A stretch of DNA of 64,000 bases from Leptobrachium leishanense (GCA_009667805.1 CM019067.1:67440637-67504636); one strand, 5' to 3'; numbered from the stretch's first letter, positions 21,597-32,521 are shown. Numbers and translations: made by a program. The notes: a model not told the origin generated them from the letters alone.

Positions 21597-22770
21597 TTAA
21601 CCCCTTAGTGACCGCTGCTGTTTTACACGAATCCGTCTTTTAGTGACTGCTGCTGTTTTTACGTTTCTGCGCTGTTAGTGTTTAGGTCAAATTTTCCTCT
21701 TACTCGTTTATTCAACCCACACATATTATACACCCTTTTTCCCGCCATTAAATGGACTTTCTAGAAATACCATTATTTCCATCATATCGAATAATTTACT
21801 ATAAAAAAAATATGAAATATGAGGAAAAAATGGTAAAAACACACTTTTTTGTAATTTAATCCCCAAAATCTACAACCACCCAAAAAGACCCCTGCTAAAT
21901 AGGTTCAAAATTTTGTCCCGAGACTAGAAATACCCAATTTTTACATGCGTTTGCTTTTTAACTCCTTCACTGCTGAGACAGTTCACCTATGTGCGCTGCA
22001 CTCATTCTGACCATTTTGTGCTAATTATTTTTAGATGACAGCCTAGGTCCTATTTAATTAAACCCCCCAGGCAAAAAAACTTTAAAAAAAAAAAACATTT
22101 TTTTATTTTATTTAATTTTTTATTATTTTATTTATTTTTTTATTTTTTAAAACCAAACCTGGTCATGTTTGGTATCATTGGAAATAAACAGGCCTTTCCA
22201 ATGATGTCAAATATGACCATCTAGCTGCCATGGATCGGGAGATATGGGGATCCTTAGGATCCCCTTATCTCTACATGGCAGCTAGATGGTTAACTGGCCC
22301 ACTGACATCCTCACACATATGGTGAGGTTGTCAGTGGGTGGGGGGGATCTGGAGGCTTGGCTGACATCCAAGATGTCAGCCCCCCTCCAGGTTCGAATCG
22401 CATTTTGGCGCAAATTGGCGCCGAAACGTGATCCAGCGGCAAAACAGTTAATGCTATACACATAAAAGGGGACACTCTCCCCTTTTCAGCGGTGTAAAAA
22501 GCATCTCCCTAGCTGCAATGGTTGGGGAGATAGAGGGCTCCGAAGGAGCCCCTCCTCCATTGAATTGCATGGGGACGCCTGCTGATGACGTCACCACGCA
22601 GCGTAGCGACGTCATCAGCCTCGCCTGCCCATGTAAATCACATGGGCAGGCTTCCTCCCTGCCAGATCGCCGAGGGATCCAGCGAGGGGGGTGCGTATCG
22701 GGCGGGAGGGGGATTAGGGAGACCCGAGGACAGGACGTACAGGGTACGTCAGCGGTTCTTAAGGGGTTAA
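21597..22770 (+). mobile_element. TTAA element copy D (second subfamily)
   Basis: TTAA at 21597-21600 and 22767-22770; ends ttaaccccttagtgaccgct and, inward from the right, ttaaccccttaagaaccgct. The first 360 bp is shared with copy E. From 21959 it resembles the start of copy A (cttcactgctgagac). Hairpins include the ctagctgccat stem around 22210-22290, 22307-22338, ggctgacatccaagatgtca (22359) and a gatgacgtc stem at 22583-22619. Lies in hAT H1. Confidence 0.72.
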
Positions 22771-23000
22771 AAACTTTTTTTTTAAAACTTTTTCTTCTTG
22801 CTTCCTGTCCCCCAGGGCACTACCCGGACCCCCATACACTTTTTATGGCAAATGGCAGCATATGTGCCCTCTTGGAGGGCACTCTAAAAACCGAATTTTC
22901 AGCCCCATTGACTTCTACGGAGTTCAAGTTCGGGTTCGGATCCGAACATTTCGAAAATTCGGCTTCGAACCGAACTCGGAGAGTGTTCGGCTCATCCCTA

Positions 23001-23105
23001 GCGGTGAGTATGTACCGTTAGGTGTCTTGCCAAAGGACATTTACTGGAGAGGTGCCCTTGCCGGGATGATGTTACCTCCACTCCATTCAGCCGGTGAATG
23101 GGTTA
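23001..23105 (-). mobile_element. tRNA-type SINE body, right part beyond H1
   Basis: The minus strand contains gcaagggcacctctccagta and ggcaagacacctaacgg, matching the SINE at 8500-8840. Its tail continues at 18203-18135, on the other side of H1. Confidence 0.68.
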
Positions 23106-23109
23106 AATT

Positions 23110-24125
23110 CATTTCATTTAAGAAAATAGGTCTAAAGCTCAAATACGTTTTCCTCGTTTGCTTGATAGCAATGTTAATTTTCCCACTTGAAGAGAATGAC
23201 AATAATTTCAACCAAAGGTAGTTGCATTCTCTGAAGTACAGTAGTTTATGAACCTGACATTTAGATTTTCATATTAACTTCTTTTTGACACATAACATTT
23301 TTTTTTTCTGCTTAAAACTAATAATGAAACCGAACATTTGCAAACCGTGAAAATGTTACGGATTGTTTGATGTGCTATCTTTAATTTGTTCCTTACTTGC
23401 ATGACTTTAGACATCTATTGTTTTGCCTCCACTCCGTAGCGCAATTAGTATTTCCTAAGAGTCATGTTGACCTTTAAGACATGGTAATATTCTGTTAATA
23501 AACACTCAAAAGAACACTGTGAATGCTTTGGGGAGAAAATATTTACATCTGGGAGACAGCAGTCCCACTTTCTCTAATTATGTCGGAGGGTGGGTAATTG
23601 GTATAAAGCGGGTTTGATTGTCTGAAAAACAAATTGTAAAGGTAAGCTGCCCTTGAACTCTCTTTTGATACTAAAAATTTCCATTTAGCCACTGGCTTGT
23701 GAGGATTGTCAGAAAATTACAACTGTTTACAAACAAAGTAGAATGTTTCCCTCCAATTTATTATAGGTGCAAAACTATAACGGTCAAGATTGTTTATGAG
23801 GCAGTATGTTTCTGTTACTATACCGACTGTCAAACCTCGGCTGTGAGAGACAAACAAAAACAGTCTTGCTTTTTTGAGTTTCTCAAAGCTGTGGTTTTGG
23901 CGAACCAATTAGAATGATTGACATTCATGAATTCGCTGAGGCTTAAAGCTTGAAAACAGTGTTACCCAGAATTATTAGACAGAACCTCTTGTCATAAGAC
24001 AAAAGACTTTTAGAGAAAGATGTTCCTAATTTCAAAACTGTGAAAGAAGTTGTGATATGATAGAATGGAAATAAAAAAATAATAAAAAACTTTTTTTTAA
24101 AAGAAAAATCAAGTTTGTACTTCCA
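23110..24125. other. Unique DNA, no gene seen
   Basis: No transposon features. Balanced composition with developmental-type binding words, for example gtttacaaacaaag (23727) and ccaattagaatgattgac (23905). It could be conserved non-coding DNA; the sequence alone cannot decide. Confidence 0.4.
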
Positions 24126-24127
24126 GT

Positions 24128-25310
24128 GACGTGGTTTACATGAAATCACTCTGGCTAAAAATATGGCAGTGTTGGAAAGTCTGTCTTCCCCAGTATTTGC
24201 ATACCTTGGCCAACTTTAAAGTTAAACAAAATTGGAGGGGTGGTGATGTTGCTAAAGCCCTTTCTTTAGCGGAAACAAAGTGGATATTTTATATGGACAC
24301 TTTGAAACCGCCAGGCCTAAATATTGATTTAGAGCTCCAATCTTTTATATCATGGCCCTAGTTCACTTCTATTTCTATTGAGTCACGTGACTCTCAGTTT
24401 TTTCTGTAGAGTCTTTTGGGACCTAGTTAGTTTTTTATCTGGGTTTTTGCATCCCTAGTCCTTCCTCCATTTTTTCTGGTGCTTTTCTGGAATATAGCAT
24501 TGGTCTTATACAATATTATTATTGAAAATATAATTAATTATTTTATTATAATTATACCCCCTATATGGGGCACATTTATGTTTATACGCTATCAGCATAC
24601 ATGCACGTTTTTAATTTTTGTCTCCATAGGTTCTTCTATTGTCATCTCTGGATCTATGTCAGTAATGTTATGTTTTATTTCTGCCGTTTGTACTTCGGCC
24701 ACACTTTCCATTAGGTTTGGGTTAACTATGCCCTTAACCTTAATGGATTTTGGTGTAAGGCGGTGTCATTTCCGATGCACCCGTTCGGACGCATTTCCGA
24801 TGCGCTCGTTCGGGGGCATTTCGGAAATTTTATCATTTCCGGTATCCACCCATGAAAGTATTTTAGATTGTTAATTAAAGAAATGTGGACTTTAAAAGAG
24901 AGAAGATTCGGACGGACAAGTCAGTTCATGAATAAGTCAGAGGACGAAACGCGTCGAACTGACTTGCTTGTTTCCGCCATTTCGTTCGTTCGCCCGCCGG
25001 ATCGTCCATCATTCATTTTCGTCCGCGAGTCGGATCGTCCACTGTTCATTTCGGATGGATCCAGGTCTTCGGTTCCCCTATTGGTCGGTCTGAAGGACTG
25101 CGGTTCCACCTGGCATCTGGACTTCTCAGCACGGAGTGGTATCCTGGCCAGGATCTCCTGCAGAGACTACGCTTTAAGGACAACGTCTTTCCGGCTGTGG
25201 TGACTATTCGAACAAATCGGCTTAATATGCGCTTTTGCACACTTTTATACATTGTGTGCCACTAATCTTGTGAGTGGCTTCTTTTTGTGGTTTTATGTTT
25301 TATTAAATAT
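24128..25310 (+). mobile_element. Penelope-like element, 3' fragment
   Basis: 24240-24361 encodes the end of a Penelope-type protein: ETKWIFYMDTLKPPGLNID, the segment downstream of the GIY-YIG endonuclease (compare SWIFKLGTMQPQGLNADF near 50100). A non-coding 3' region follows with a hammerhead-like motif and AT-rich end. 5'-truncated. Confidence 0.68.
24918..24965 (+). ncRNA. Hammerhead-like motif, core decayed
   Basis: A perfect 10-bp stem I (aagtcagttc / gaactgactt) encloses a remnant core (atga), stem II gtc/gac, and gaaacgcgtc, i.e. GAAA, a two-base stem III and a GTC cleavage triplet. The CUG of the first box is missing, so activity is unlikely. Confidence 0.5.
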
Positions 25311-25445
25311 CTGGCAGTATTATGCTATGTTTTGTGTATGCTCTGATTTTAGAGGCTCTGCACTTCCTTGAAGATCCTGTATCATCAAAAATACCTGACC
25401 ATCTATAAGGTTGTATTGTACTGCATGTTCTATTTTTCTTATATG

Positions 25446-25703
25446 TAGATGTTTTTAGGCCAGGAAATCACCACAATGTTTTCAAAATAAAAAGTATTTA
25501 TTCTTAAAACTGTTATACTAAAACAAATAAAACGCCCCTACGCCCGACATGTTTCGTCTGAAAAAAAAACAGACTTCCTCAGGGCAAATGTACAAGTCAG
25601 TGCAAGGCAAATCGTAATGTTTGTTTTAGTATAACAGTTTTAATAATAAATACTTTTTATTTTGAAAACATTGTGGTGATTTCCTGGCCTAAAAACATCT
25701 ACT
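25446..25703. repeat. Inverted pair of Penelope-type ends
   Basis: An arm of about 80 bp (25446-25526, starting tagatgtttttaggccagg) is repeated in reverse complement at 25621-25703. The spacer carries the hammerhead-like motif. Confidence 0.8.
25541..25585 (-). ncRNA. Hammerhead-like motif in the inverted-pair spacer
   Basis: Minus strand: CTGAGGA (25582-25576; the fifth base of this box is variable in hammerheads), one extra A, stem II gtctg/cagac, then GAAAC, AT and GTC. Stem I is short (cc/gg). A plausible but weak ribozyme. Confidence 0.5.
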
Positions 25704-25879
25704 ACGACCCCCACTGGTGAATTATGGAAGCCGAATCCATCCAGACCTAGCGCACCTACTCCGAGGACTTTTTTATCCTCTCAGGTTTCGTGAGTTACAA
25801 TTCTTCACACTTGACTCATAGGACATAGATCTTCCGATTTGTATTTCTTGTTGACATTAAAGGAGAAAGTGAACCGTCT

Positions 25880-26320
25880 CCTGGAAGATTGTCCTGATAT
25901 TTATAAGTTAAGTATTTGTATACACCAATCTGTTTCGCTGTATTGTATTTGAGTGAGGATTAAAATATTTTGAAGGTACTGTAGGTGACAGTCTGATAAA
26001 TTGGGGAAGATAATTCCACAATGTAGGTACAGCTCCAGAGAAATACTAAAGGCGTGAATGGAAGGACGAGATGACCAAGATGGATAGCCAAAGGTTGAAA
26101 GCAGAGCAATATTAAAAAATGGATTCTGTAAGGTAGAGAGTTCCAATGTAGAAATCAGCATAGAGAGAAGGAAGATGAGGAGTGATGGCTGATGGGTGAC
26201 AACAATTTGTAGGAGATTGAATGTGCTCCATGAAGGTAAGAATGGAGTCAATTATCATTCCAAGACAACAGACATTGGAGGCAGATTGGGTGGTGGAGCT
26301 GTCAACCGTAATTTTCATCT
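25880..26320 (-). mobile_element. Diverged L2-type LINE 3' fragment
   Basis: The minus strand reads VDSSTTQSASNVCCLGMIID, matching the LINE segment S-x-VRNLGVxxD downstream of the polymerase, then broken frames towards a LYLHCGIIFPNL stretch resembling the LWNSLP region. Heavily decayed. Confidence 0.5.
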
Positions 26321-26329
26321 ATTTCTCTG

Positions 26330-27015
26330 CTCATACATACAGTATTTGGTGCAAACACAACAATCGATAAACTGTATACAGCTTGGGATATGTATTCAAA
26401 TTCTATGCAAGTACAGGAATGGCAGATAAATAAGTAAACATTTTATATTGAGCAATTTCAGTATGTTAGTTTGATTTTCTAGAAGGCAAAATACATCCCA
26501 GATGGGTCCAAATGGGAAAATTGCTACATAAGATTCAATTGTAGAATACCCAACCTCATCTGCAGCTATAGAATTACCATTGATTGCTAGCTTTGTCTAT
26601 TTTTAACTGATGAGTCACATTTGATTACAGTATAATTAGAGAAACATATTCTAATACAGTGAAAAAATACACAAGGTAATAAGATATAATTTGCATATAG
26701 ATGCTGTATATTCATGATGTAAATATTTGAATAACCCTGTTATTATATTATTATGCACTTTAGGAATAAGTTCTAATCTTGCAAAGGACAAACACAGAAA
26801 AAGTTGTAAAAAATTTGGACGAATAAGTGACCATTTATATATAGTTTTGAGAAGGCTCTGCTCATACTTCCATACTTGTTGACCAGGCATAGAGAGACTC
26901 TGGGGCACTTACTCCATAATATGAACTGAATCTGCCCAAAAAAACAAATTGTCCACCTCAGAATTTAGGGCCACCACTTTTAAATAAACTCAGTTAATAT
27001 ACCCACAATATTCTG
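26330..27015. other. No gene recognised
   Basis: AT-rich unique sequence; nothing recognised. Confidence 0.4.
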
Positions 27016-27023
27016 TCTCTATG

Positions 27024-27738
27024 GGCGGGATTCACTAGGTGCCGATAATTGCTTGATATCGGTGTAAAGCATCACATCTCAGCCACAAAGCACTCGGATG
27101 GCGCTACACCAGGGGTAGTCTGCAGCACCGTCTAAGGCTAGGGTCAGAGTGGGGCAGTCGGAACGCGCGTGCAGGCGCACTAAATCACGGCGGCAGTAGC
27201 AGCACATAACGGCCAATGACGGCCAATATACGCAGTACGTGCGTACAAAAGTGCGCCGACACCACGCAACCAGCAAATGAACGCATTTTTATCAGAACGT
27301 GAAACCGCTGCTACTGACGTACAAAGTGCGCTGCGGCCGCATAGCAGCGTGTGTGCGTGATTAGGAGATGTCAGACGCTGCTAGTGTGCGGCCAACATAA
27401 CGTTCAAACAGCCGGATTTCCCTAGACTTCTTTTTACCCCACCGTCATGAAATACGTCCAGAATTGCGCATCGTCTGACCACTTAAGCGTATTCCGTGAA
27501 AAAATGCGTGCGCACGCATCGACGTACATTTTGACGGTGGCTGCAGAAAATGCGCTCATCTGTCCCTAGCCTAAGTCGTCGAAGTGGGGCATTCTGGCCT
27601 TGAAGGAAGGGATCCGTCACATAAAATCATGGCGTGGGGCTTCTCTGATTGACCAGATGGTTACATGTCACCAAAATACTACAAACCAATCAGAAAAGAG
27701 GTGAAAGAGGTCAGGTTTACTACTTTGTGAATTCTGCC
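27024..27738. mobile_element. Unclassified TIR element hosting M4
   Basis: Left end ggcgggattcactaggtg; right end, read inward, ggcagaattcacaaagta. Non-coding, split by MITE M4. Target duplication not clear. Confidence 0.45.
27136..27571. mobile_element. MITE M4 (GGCTAGGG family)
   Basis: TAA target duplication on both sides (27133-27135, 27572-27574). Ends ggctagggtcagagtg and, inward, ggctagggacagatgagc. The 27296-27560 part is almost identical to M1, suggesting recent activity. Confidence 0.78.
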
Positions 27739-27964
27739 AATATTGACTTGCAAGAAAATTACGGTTTAGTTAATCCCACCCTATGACTTCTTATTCAAAT
27801 CATATACCTATTCATATGTCCATACACTCAGATGGACAAACAAGACATCATGTTTGGTGTTTTCCCTCAGTAGTAGCTTGACAAAGAGTGCTGTTTGCAA
27901 AAGTGTATCTGCACAGATTTTCACTTCCTCGCCTTTCATATTTTAAAACCCATATTGAAGTTAT

Positions 27965-28775
27965 CGTTACATAGTTACATACTTATATAGACTGAAAAAA
28001 GACATACGTCCATCGGGTTCAGCCTCTCCCACATCACCTACTGCTGTTGATCCAAAAGAAGGCAAAAAACCCAGTCTGAAGCGCTCACCAATATGCAACA
28101 CACTGGGAAAAAATTCCTTCTTGACCCCAGATGGCATCAGATTTCTCCTTGGATCAAGAAGCTTTTACCCACATATTAAATATTATAACCCATAATATTC
28201 TGTGTCTGCAGGAAGTCATCCAGTCGTTTTTTAAATGTCTGTACAGTCTCTGCTCCAACCACCTCAACAGGCAGATAATTCCACAGCTTTATTGTTCTCA
28301 CAGTAAAATAACCCTTCCTATGCTTTAGGCTGAATTTCCTTTCGTCCAGTCTAAATGGGTGACCTTGTGTCCTGTGTATAGTCCTGTTAATGAATAGGCT
28401 TCCAGACAATGGTTAATAATGGCCCATACTTATTTATATAAAGTTATCAGATCCCCTCTAAGGTGCCGTTTCTCTAAACTAAACAGGTTTAAGCTTGTTA
28501 GTTTTTCCTTATAACTTAACCCTTCCATTCCCCCATTATTAATTTAGTCGCCCGTCTCTGCACTTTTTCTAGCGCCATAATATCCTTTCTTAAGGCAGGT
28601 GCCCAAAATTGCACGGCATATTCAAGGTGCGTCTTACCATGGATTTATACAGAGGCAAAATTATGTTTTCATCCCGAGAGTGAACTCCCCTTTTAATGCA
28701 TGCCAATACTTTGCTGGCCTTGGCGGCTGCTGTTTGACATTGCACATTGTTACTTAGTTTGAAGTCTATAATTAT
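27965..28775 (-). mobile_element. CR1 LINE 3' end
   Basis: Plus-strand start tagttacatacttatatag is the reverse complement of a CR1 3' end. Minus-strand coding at 28176-28409 reads HRTQGHPFRLDERKFSLKHR and LWNYLPVEVVGAETV, the CR1 C-terminus. Upstream polymerase parts (to 28775) are frame-broken. Its 3' untranslated part matches 51890-52115. Confidence 0.82.
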
Positions 28776-28779
28776 TCCA

Positions 28780-29400
28780 AAGAGTGACGCATGCTATCCT
28801 CTCCATAAGACTTATTTCATGACAGGACAATCAGGTGTATCGTATTATATGTTATGGTCAGTGGGCGTTTTTAGTGAATCCATTAACAGTGTATCGTATA
28901 AATTGTGACACTTCAGATGGACACATTATCCCTGATGAAGTCTTTTTATCACTTAAGATGAAGGCACTTAAGATGAAGGCAGATAACCCAGTCTGAAGCG
29001 CTCGCCAATATGCAACATCGTTATTACAATCTTACTAAATGTTATATAAAACAGAATATTAAGGGTCATAATATTTAATATGTGGGTAAAAGCTGCTTGA
29101 TACAAGGAGAAATCTGAAGCCATCTGGGATCAAGAAGGAATTTTTTCCCTGTATGTTGCATATTGGCGAACGCTTCAGACTGGGTTATCTGCCTTTGTCT
29201 TAAGTGCCTTCGTCTTAAGTGATAAAAAGACTTCATCAGGGATAATGTGTCCGTCTGAAGTGTCACAATTTATACCATACACTGTTTATGGATTCGCTAA
29301 AACCACCCACCGACCGTAACATATAATACGATACACCTGATTGTCCTGTCATGAAATAAGTCTTATGGAGAGGATAGCATGCGTCACTCTGTGGAACGCA
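28780..29400. repeat. 240-bp inverted repeat made of Penelope and CR1 sequence
   Basis: 28780-29022 recurs in reverse complement at 29148-29400, about 93% identical, with a 125-bp spacer of CR1 3' UTR. Each arm holds a Penelope-type hammerhead core (tgatgaagtcttttt) and a piece of CR1 tail (cttcagactgggttatctgc). Confidence 0.85.
29040..29186 (+). mobile_element. CR1 3' tail, first part
   Basis: taatatttaatatgtgggta through cagactgggttatctgcctt matches the CR1 3' UTR at 51905-52020. It resumes at 29873 after a Penelope-type insertion. Confidence 0.75.
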
Positions 29401-29872
29401 CGGTCTCTCTTCCTGGTTCCACAGATCGCCCCTTCGACTTCCGGTCTTTTCCGGTCTAGTGTATGGTATCAATTGTGACACTTCAGACGGACACATTACC
29501 CCTGATGAAGTCTTTTTATCACTTAAGACGAAACGCATTGGACTGTGTTCCGACTTTTACAATGTTTTAATTAACACTTTTTATTTTTGGAAACCCCGAG
29601 TTTAATTTTCCAAGGTTTTTTCCATCTTTTTAACTCTATTTGGGCTACTGAAAGGAGGTTCCTGCCGAGGTCTGGGATGCTGGACGCCAGGAGGTGACCT
29701 GACAATAAGGACATACCCAGGAGCGGTAAACCTGTTACATGCCTATAACTATCTTACTTCTTGTGAGTGATATTCTAGCGGGGTATTCTTATCAATTTGT
29801 TATGATCTGCGCAATGTATATGTAATTTCATATTGCAGATACTACTCCTATTTTCTTATCTATTCTTTTAGA
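29187..29872 (+). mobile_element. Penelope-type terminal fragment inside the CR1 tail
   Basis: Splits the CR1 3' UTR. Contains a hammerhead-like motif at 29502 and its inverted counterpart near 29240. No coding region seen. Confidence 0.5.
29502..29545 (+). ncRNA. Hammerhead-like motif
   Basis: CTGATGA (29502-29508), extra A, stem II gtctt/aagac (29510-29514, 29525-29529), GAAAC, then gcatt in place of the expected GTC-type triplet. Stem I at most two pairs. Similar cores lie at 28932 (plus) and about 29240 (minus). Confidence 0.45.
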
Positions 29873-29953
29873 TCAACAGCAGTAGGTGATGTGTGAAAGG
29901 CTGATCTCGATGGAGGCATGTCTTTTTTTTCAGCCTATGTAACTATGTTATAG
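29873..29953 (+). mobile_element. CR1 3' tail, second part
   Basis: tcaacagcagtaggtgatgt ... cagcctatgtaactatgtta completes the CR1 tail broken at 29186. Confidence 0.75.
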
Positions 29954-29959
29954 CTAAAA

Positions 29960-30765
29960 TGCCTGAAATGTTATAAAACAATTGAGCATTTAAGAGTAAT
30001 GAGGGAGAGGTTAAGTATAATTGTGGCACCCATTAATGCGAATGGCTGCCCTGCTTTTCCAGCCAAGCAACAAACCCTTGTTGCTGTTACAGCTGCTAAC
30101 TGTACGTTTGCTTTGCCTTCATGTTGTATGGGATAATAAAATTGAAACTCACCTCTAAACCCACAGTGAAGAAAGGGGCATGATCTGACATCTCCTCTCC
30201 CATAGAGTGAAGGACAAGGAGCACAAATAATTCTTGCGGTCCTGCATGACTGTTCAATGAGTCCTACAAACTCAAGGAGGGTATACCAGTGGTGGCAAGC
30301 AGCTGCAGTATCCAGCAGTTGGTCACAAGAATTATGAGCAGAACAGGTAATGTATCAACTGAATTGTAATTGAGTCGGTAATAAGTCAACTTGATGGTTT
30401 GTGCAAACATTTTGTATTAGCAAGTTACTACCAGCTCAGACTGAATATAGTCCTCTGTGTATTTGACGTACTGTATGGTCAGGAAAGTCTGATTCTCAAA
30501 AAAAGGAAAGGACTAGAGACAGGGAGTACAAACCACCACTTGTAATAAAGCAAATTGTGCATGTCAGTACCATACTTACTCCTTCTTCATTTCTCCACTC
30601 AACATCTGTAAAGACTTTGCAATGCAGTATGTTGTGTCATTAACTTAGTTCTTCCTTTGCAATATTTCTAAACTAAAGGCCCACTGTTTTTGGCTATATC
30701 AGGAGCATTTTACTTATTTAAAATTACTTGAAATGTATTCCAGGTGTAGCAGAGTGTTAGTGAAG
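29960..30765. other. No gene recognised
   Basis: Unique-looking sequence of mixed composition; no element ends or long frames. Confidence 0.4.
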
Positions 30766-30768
30766 TTA

Positions 30769-31055
30769 GGCCAGGGTCAAACAAGCGTTTTGCAGAGCAG
30801 AAGGAACGTCCGTGAGAGTGGATGTTGCTTCCACTCTGACGCCCATCCATCCTGACTGCGTTCAGTGCTGCAAGGCTCGATCCTCCCATGGAGCATTGTA
30901 TTGCTTCGACAGGGAGGCTTTCAGCACGGCCGCAGCACAGCCGCTGTAGCGCGCGCGGTACAGTGTGTGGCCAGCCCTGTTGAAGCATCACAACGCTGAA
31001 TCGAATGCCGGGAGGCACATAAGGGCGCACATAGTGCGCTCGTCTTACCCCGGCC
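30769..31055. mobile_element. MITE M5 (GGCTAGGG family)
   Basis: Identical TTA flanks (30766-30768, 31056-31058). Ends ggccagggtcaaacaagc and, inward from the right, ggccggggtaagacgagc. Short, GC-rich, non-coding. Confidence 0.75.
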
Positions 31056-31058
31056 TTA

Positions 31059-31245
31059 ACCCTTCTGTTTAGGGAAGCCTGCCACCTAACTCCATAACAA
31101 AACATCCGCCCGACCCAATAACGGTCCTCACCCCTCCCTGCATTAACATCTCATCGCTGCAGTCCTCTCCTCTTGTTTCTCACCCATCTAGATTGTAAGT
31201 TCTCACGGGAATAGGGCCATCGTGCCCTCCTATATCTGTTGGTGG
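31059..31245 (+). mobile_element. L2 LINE 3' end, left of hAT2a
   Basis: tttagggaagcctgccacct and agattgtaagttctcacggg match the L2 3' region at 16910-17020. The remainder, ending gttggtgcttaataaataat, lies at 31867-31975. Confidence 0.7.
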
Positions 31246-31866
31246 TAGGGATGTGCGTTTCGGGTTTTGGAAATTCGGAATTTTCACGAAATTTCCCGAT
31301 TCGTACATTCGGATTCGGCCGATTTTCCAAAATAATTCCGATCCGAAAATGGCAGATCCAAACAAATTTCCAAACCGAAACGAAAACTTTTCGGAATTTT
31401 CGAATGGACTAGAAATGTGTAAAATCAAAATTCATTTTCGTTCCATTCGTGATTTCGGCTCCATTCCTGATTTCGGTTCCATTTCAGTCATTTCGGACAA
31501 CGTATTTTTCGGTTATATCGCTGATTCTGTAATTTTGTATAATTCCCATCTCAATGTATCCTTCCTGGAAAACCAGAAAAATCTCAATGTAATCTTCTTG
31601 TAAAACATGAGAAATCTCAATGGCAGAATTATCGTATCGACAGAAATATCGGATCCGAAAAACCATTAGTTTACGTCAAAATGAATAGAGACTTTGAAAC
31701 GAGGAGAACAGACGTTCCAAAAAACCCGAAAATCTCCGAAATCACGAAAAAAAAAAATCGATACAAAAAACGAACCGAAAACGAACCGAACCGAAACGGA
31801 AATCGGCTCAAACGAAAATTTATAAAATCCGAACAAACCGAAAAAAAAAATCGGTGCACAAGTCTA
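31246..31866. mobile_element. hAT2a: short hAT element (TAGGGATGTGC family)
   Basis: Ends tagggatgtgcgtttcggg and, inward from the right, tagacttgtgcaccg. Flanking octamers gttggtgg and gttggcgt agree at six of eight positions. The interior is rich in ttcgg/ccgaa words and holds about two 33-bp caatgtatccttc units (31550-31620). Inserted in an L2 tail. Confidence 0.65.
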
Positions 31867-31975
31867 GTTGGCGTGAATACTGACCTGCCTCTTTTATGTA
31901 TTGAAGAACTGTCACGTCTTAACACATTGCAGCTTTGTAATGTGTTGGTGCTTAATAAATAATAATAATATATCT
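31867..31975 (+). mobile_element. L2 LINE 3' end, right of hAT2a
   Basis: Ends taatgtgttggtgcttaata with a (aat)n tail, continuing 31059-31245. Confidence 0.65.
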
Positions 31976-32224
31976 GTATATCTGTGGCCAAAGTCATGCT
32001 CCTATTCATTTACCTATAAAAAATTTTTTAATAATATTAAAAAAAAAAAAAAAAAAACTGAAAGACATGTATTACATCTTTTATTATTCTAAGACTTATT
32101 ATTATTATTTTTTAACGAGTAAGTACCAAGGAGTGATATGACCAAAATCAATGAATAACGAATAAAATAAACAAAATAGGCATTTTTAATTTTCCATCAA
32201 TGCAGCTGGATATGTTAACACCAA

Positions 32225-32485
32225 ATCCTGGCTCTAGTTAACTCTTCGCTAACCAGAGCCAGGCGTTAATCAGCGCTGGGACTTTGTAATCCAGCGCTGA
32301 TTAACACTTTGCGCTCCCCATGTTAAGTATAGGGAACGCAAAGTACAGTAACCTGGCGCAGAGGAGCGCAAGGTACCAAACGCAAATGGTTTTTTTAACC
32401 CGTTTGGATTGTAATATGTGGTAAATACCGCAGGTAACGGTAGTGCTCACGGTGGTGAGCGCTATGTTAGCGTTAAGGGTGTAAT
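32225..32485. repeat. Hairpin cluster, unclassified
   Basis: Successive stems: ctggctctagtta...taaccagagccag (32229-32264), ttaatcagcgctgg/ccagcgctgattaa (32266-32306) and others to 32480. It resembles the TTAA hairpin elements in style but shares no clear sequence with them. Confidence 0.5.
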
Positions 32486-32521
32486 AGAGCCCATAGAGTC
32501 CAGAGTTTTACTTTTATTATA

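Larger units (their letters stand above)
18212..23000 (+). mobile_element. hAT copy H1 (TAGGGATGAGC family), host to other elements
   Basis: Ends tggggatgagctgttcgggt and, inward from the right, tagggatgagccgaacac. The flanking 8-bp repeats gtggtgag (18204-18211) and gcggtgag (23001-23008) differ by one base. Only terminal parts belong to the hAT: 18212 to about 18625 and pieces of 21336-23000. No transposase remains. Inserted within it are TTAA copy B, MITE M2, the N array (with M3 inside) and TTAA copy D. The same family is H2, H3 and H4. Confidence 0.85.
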
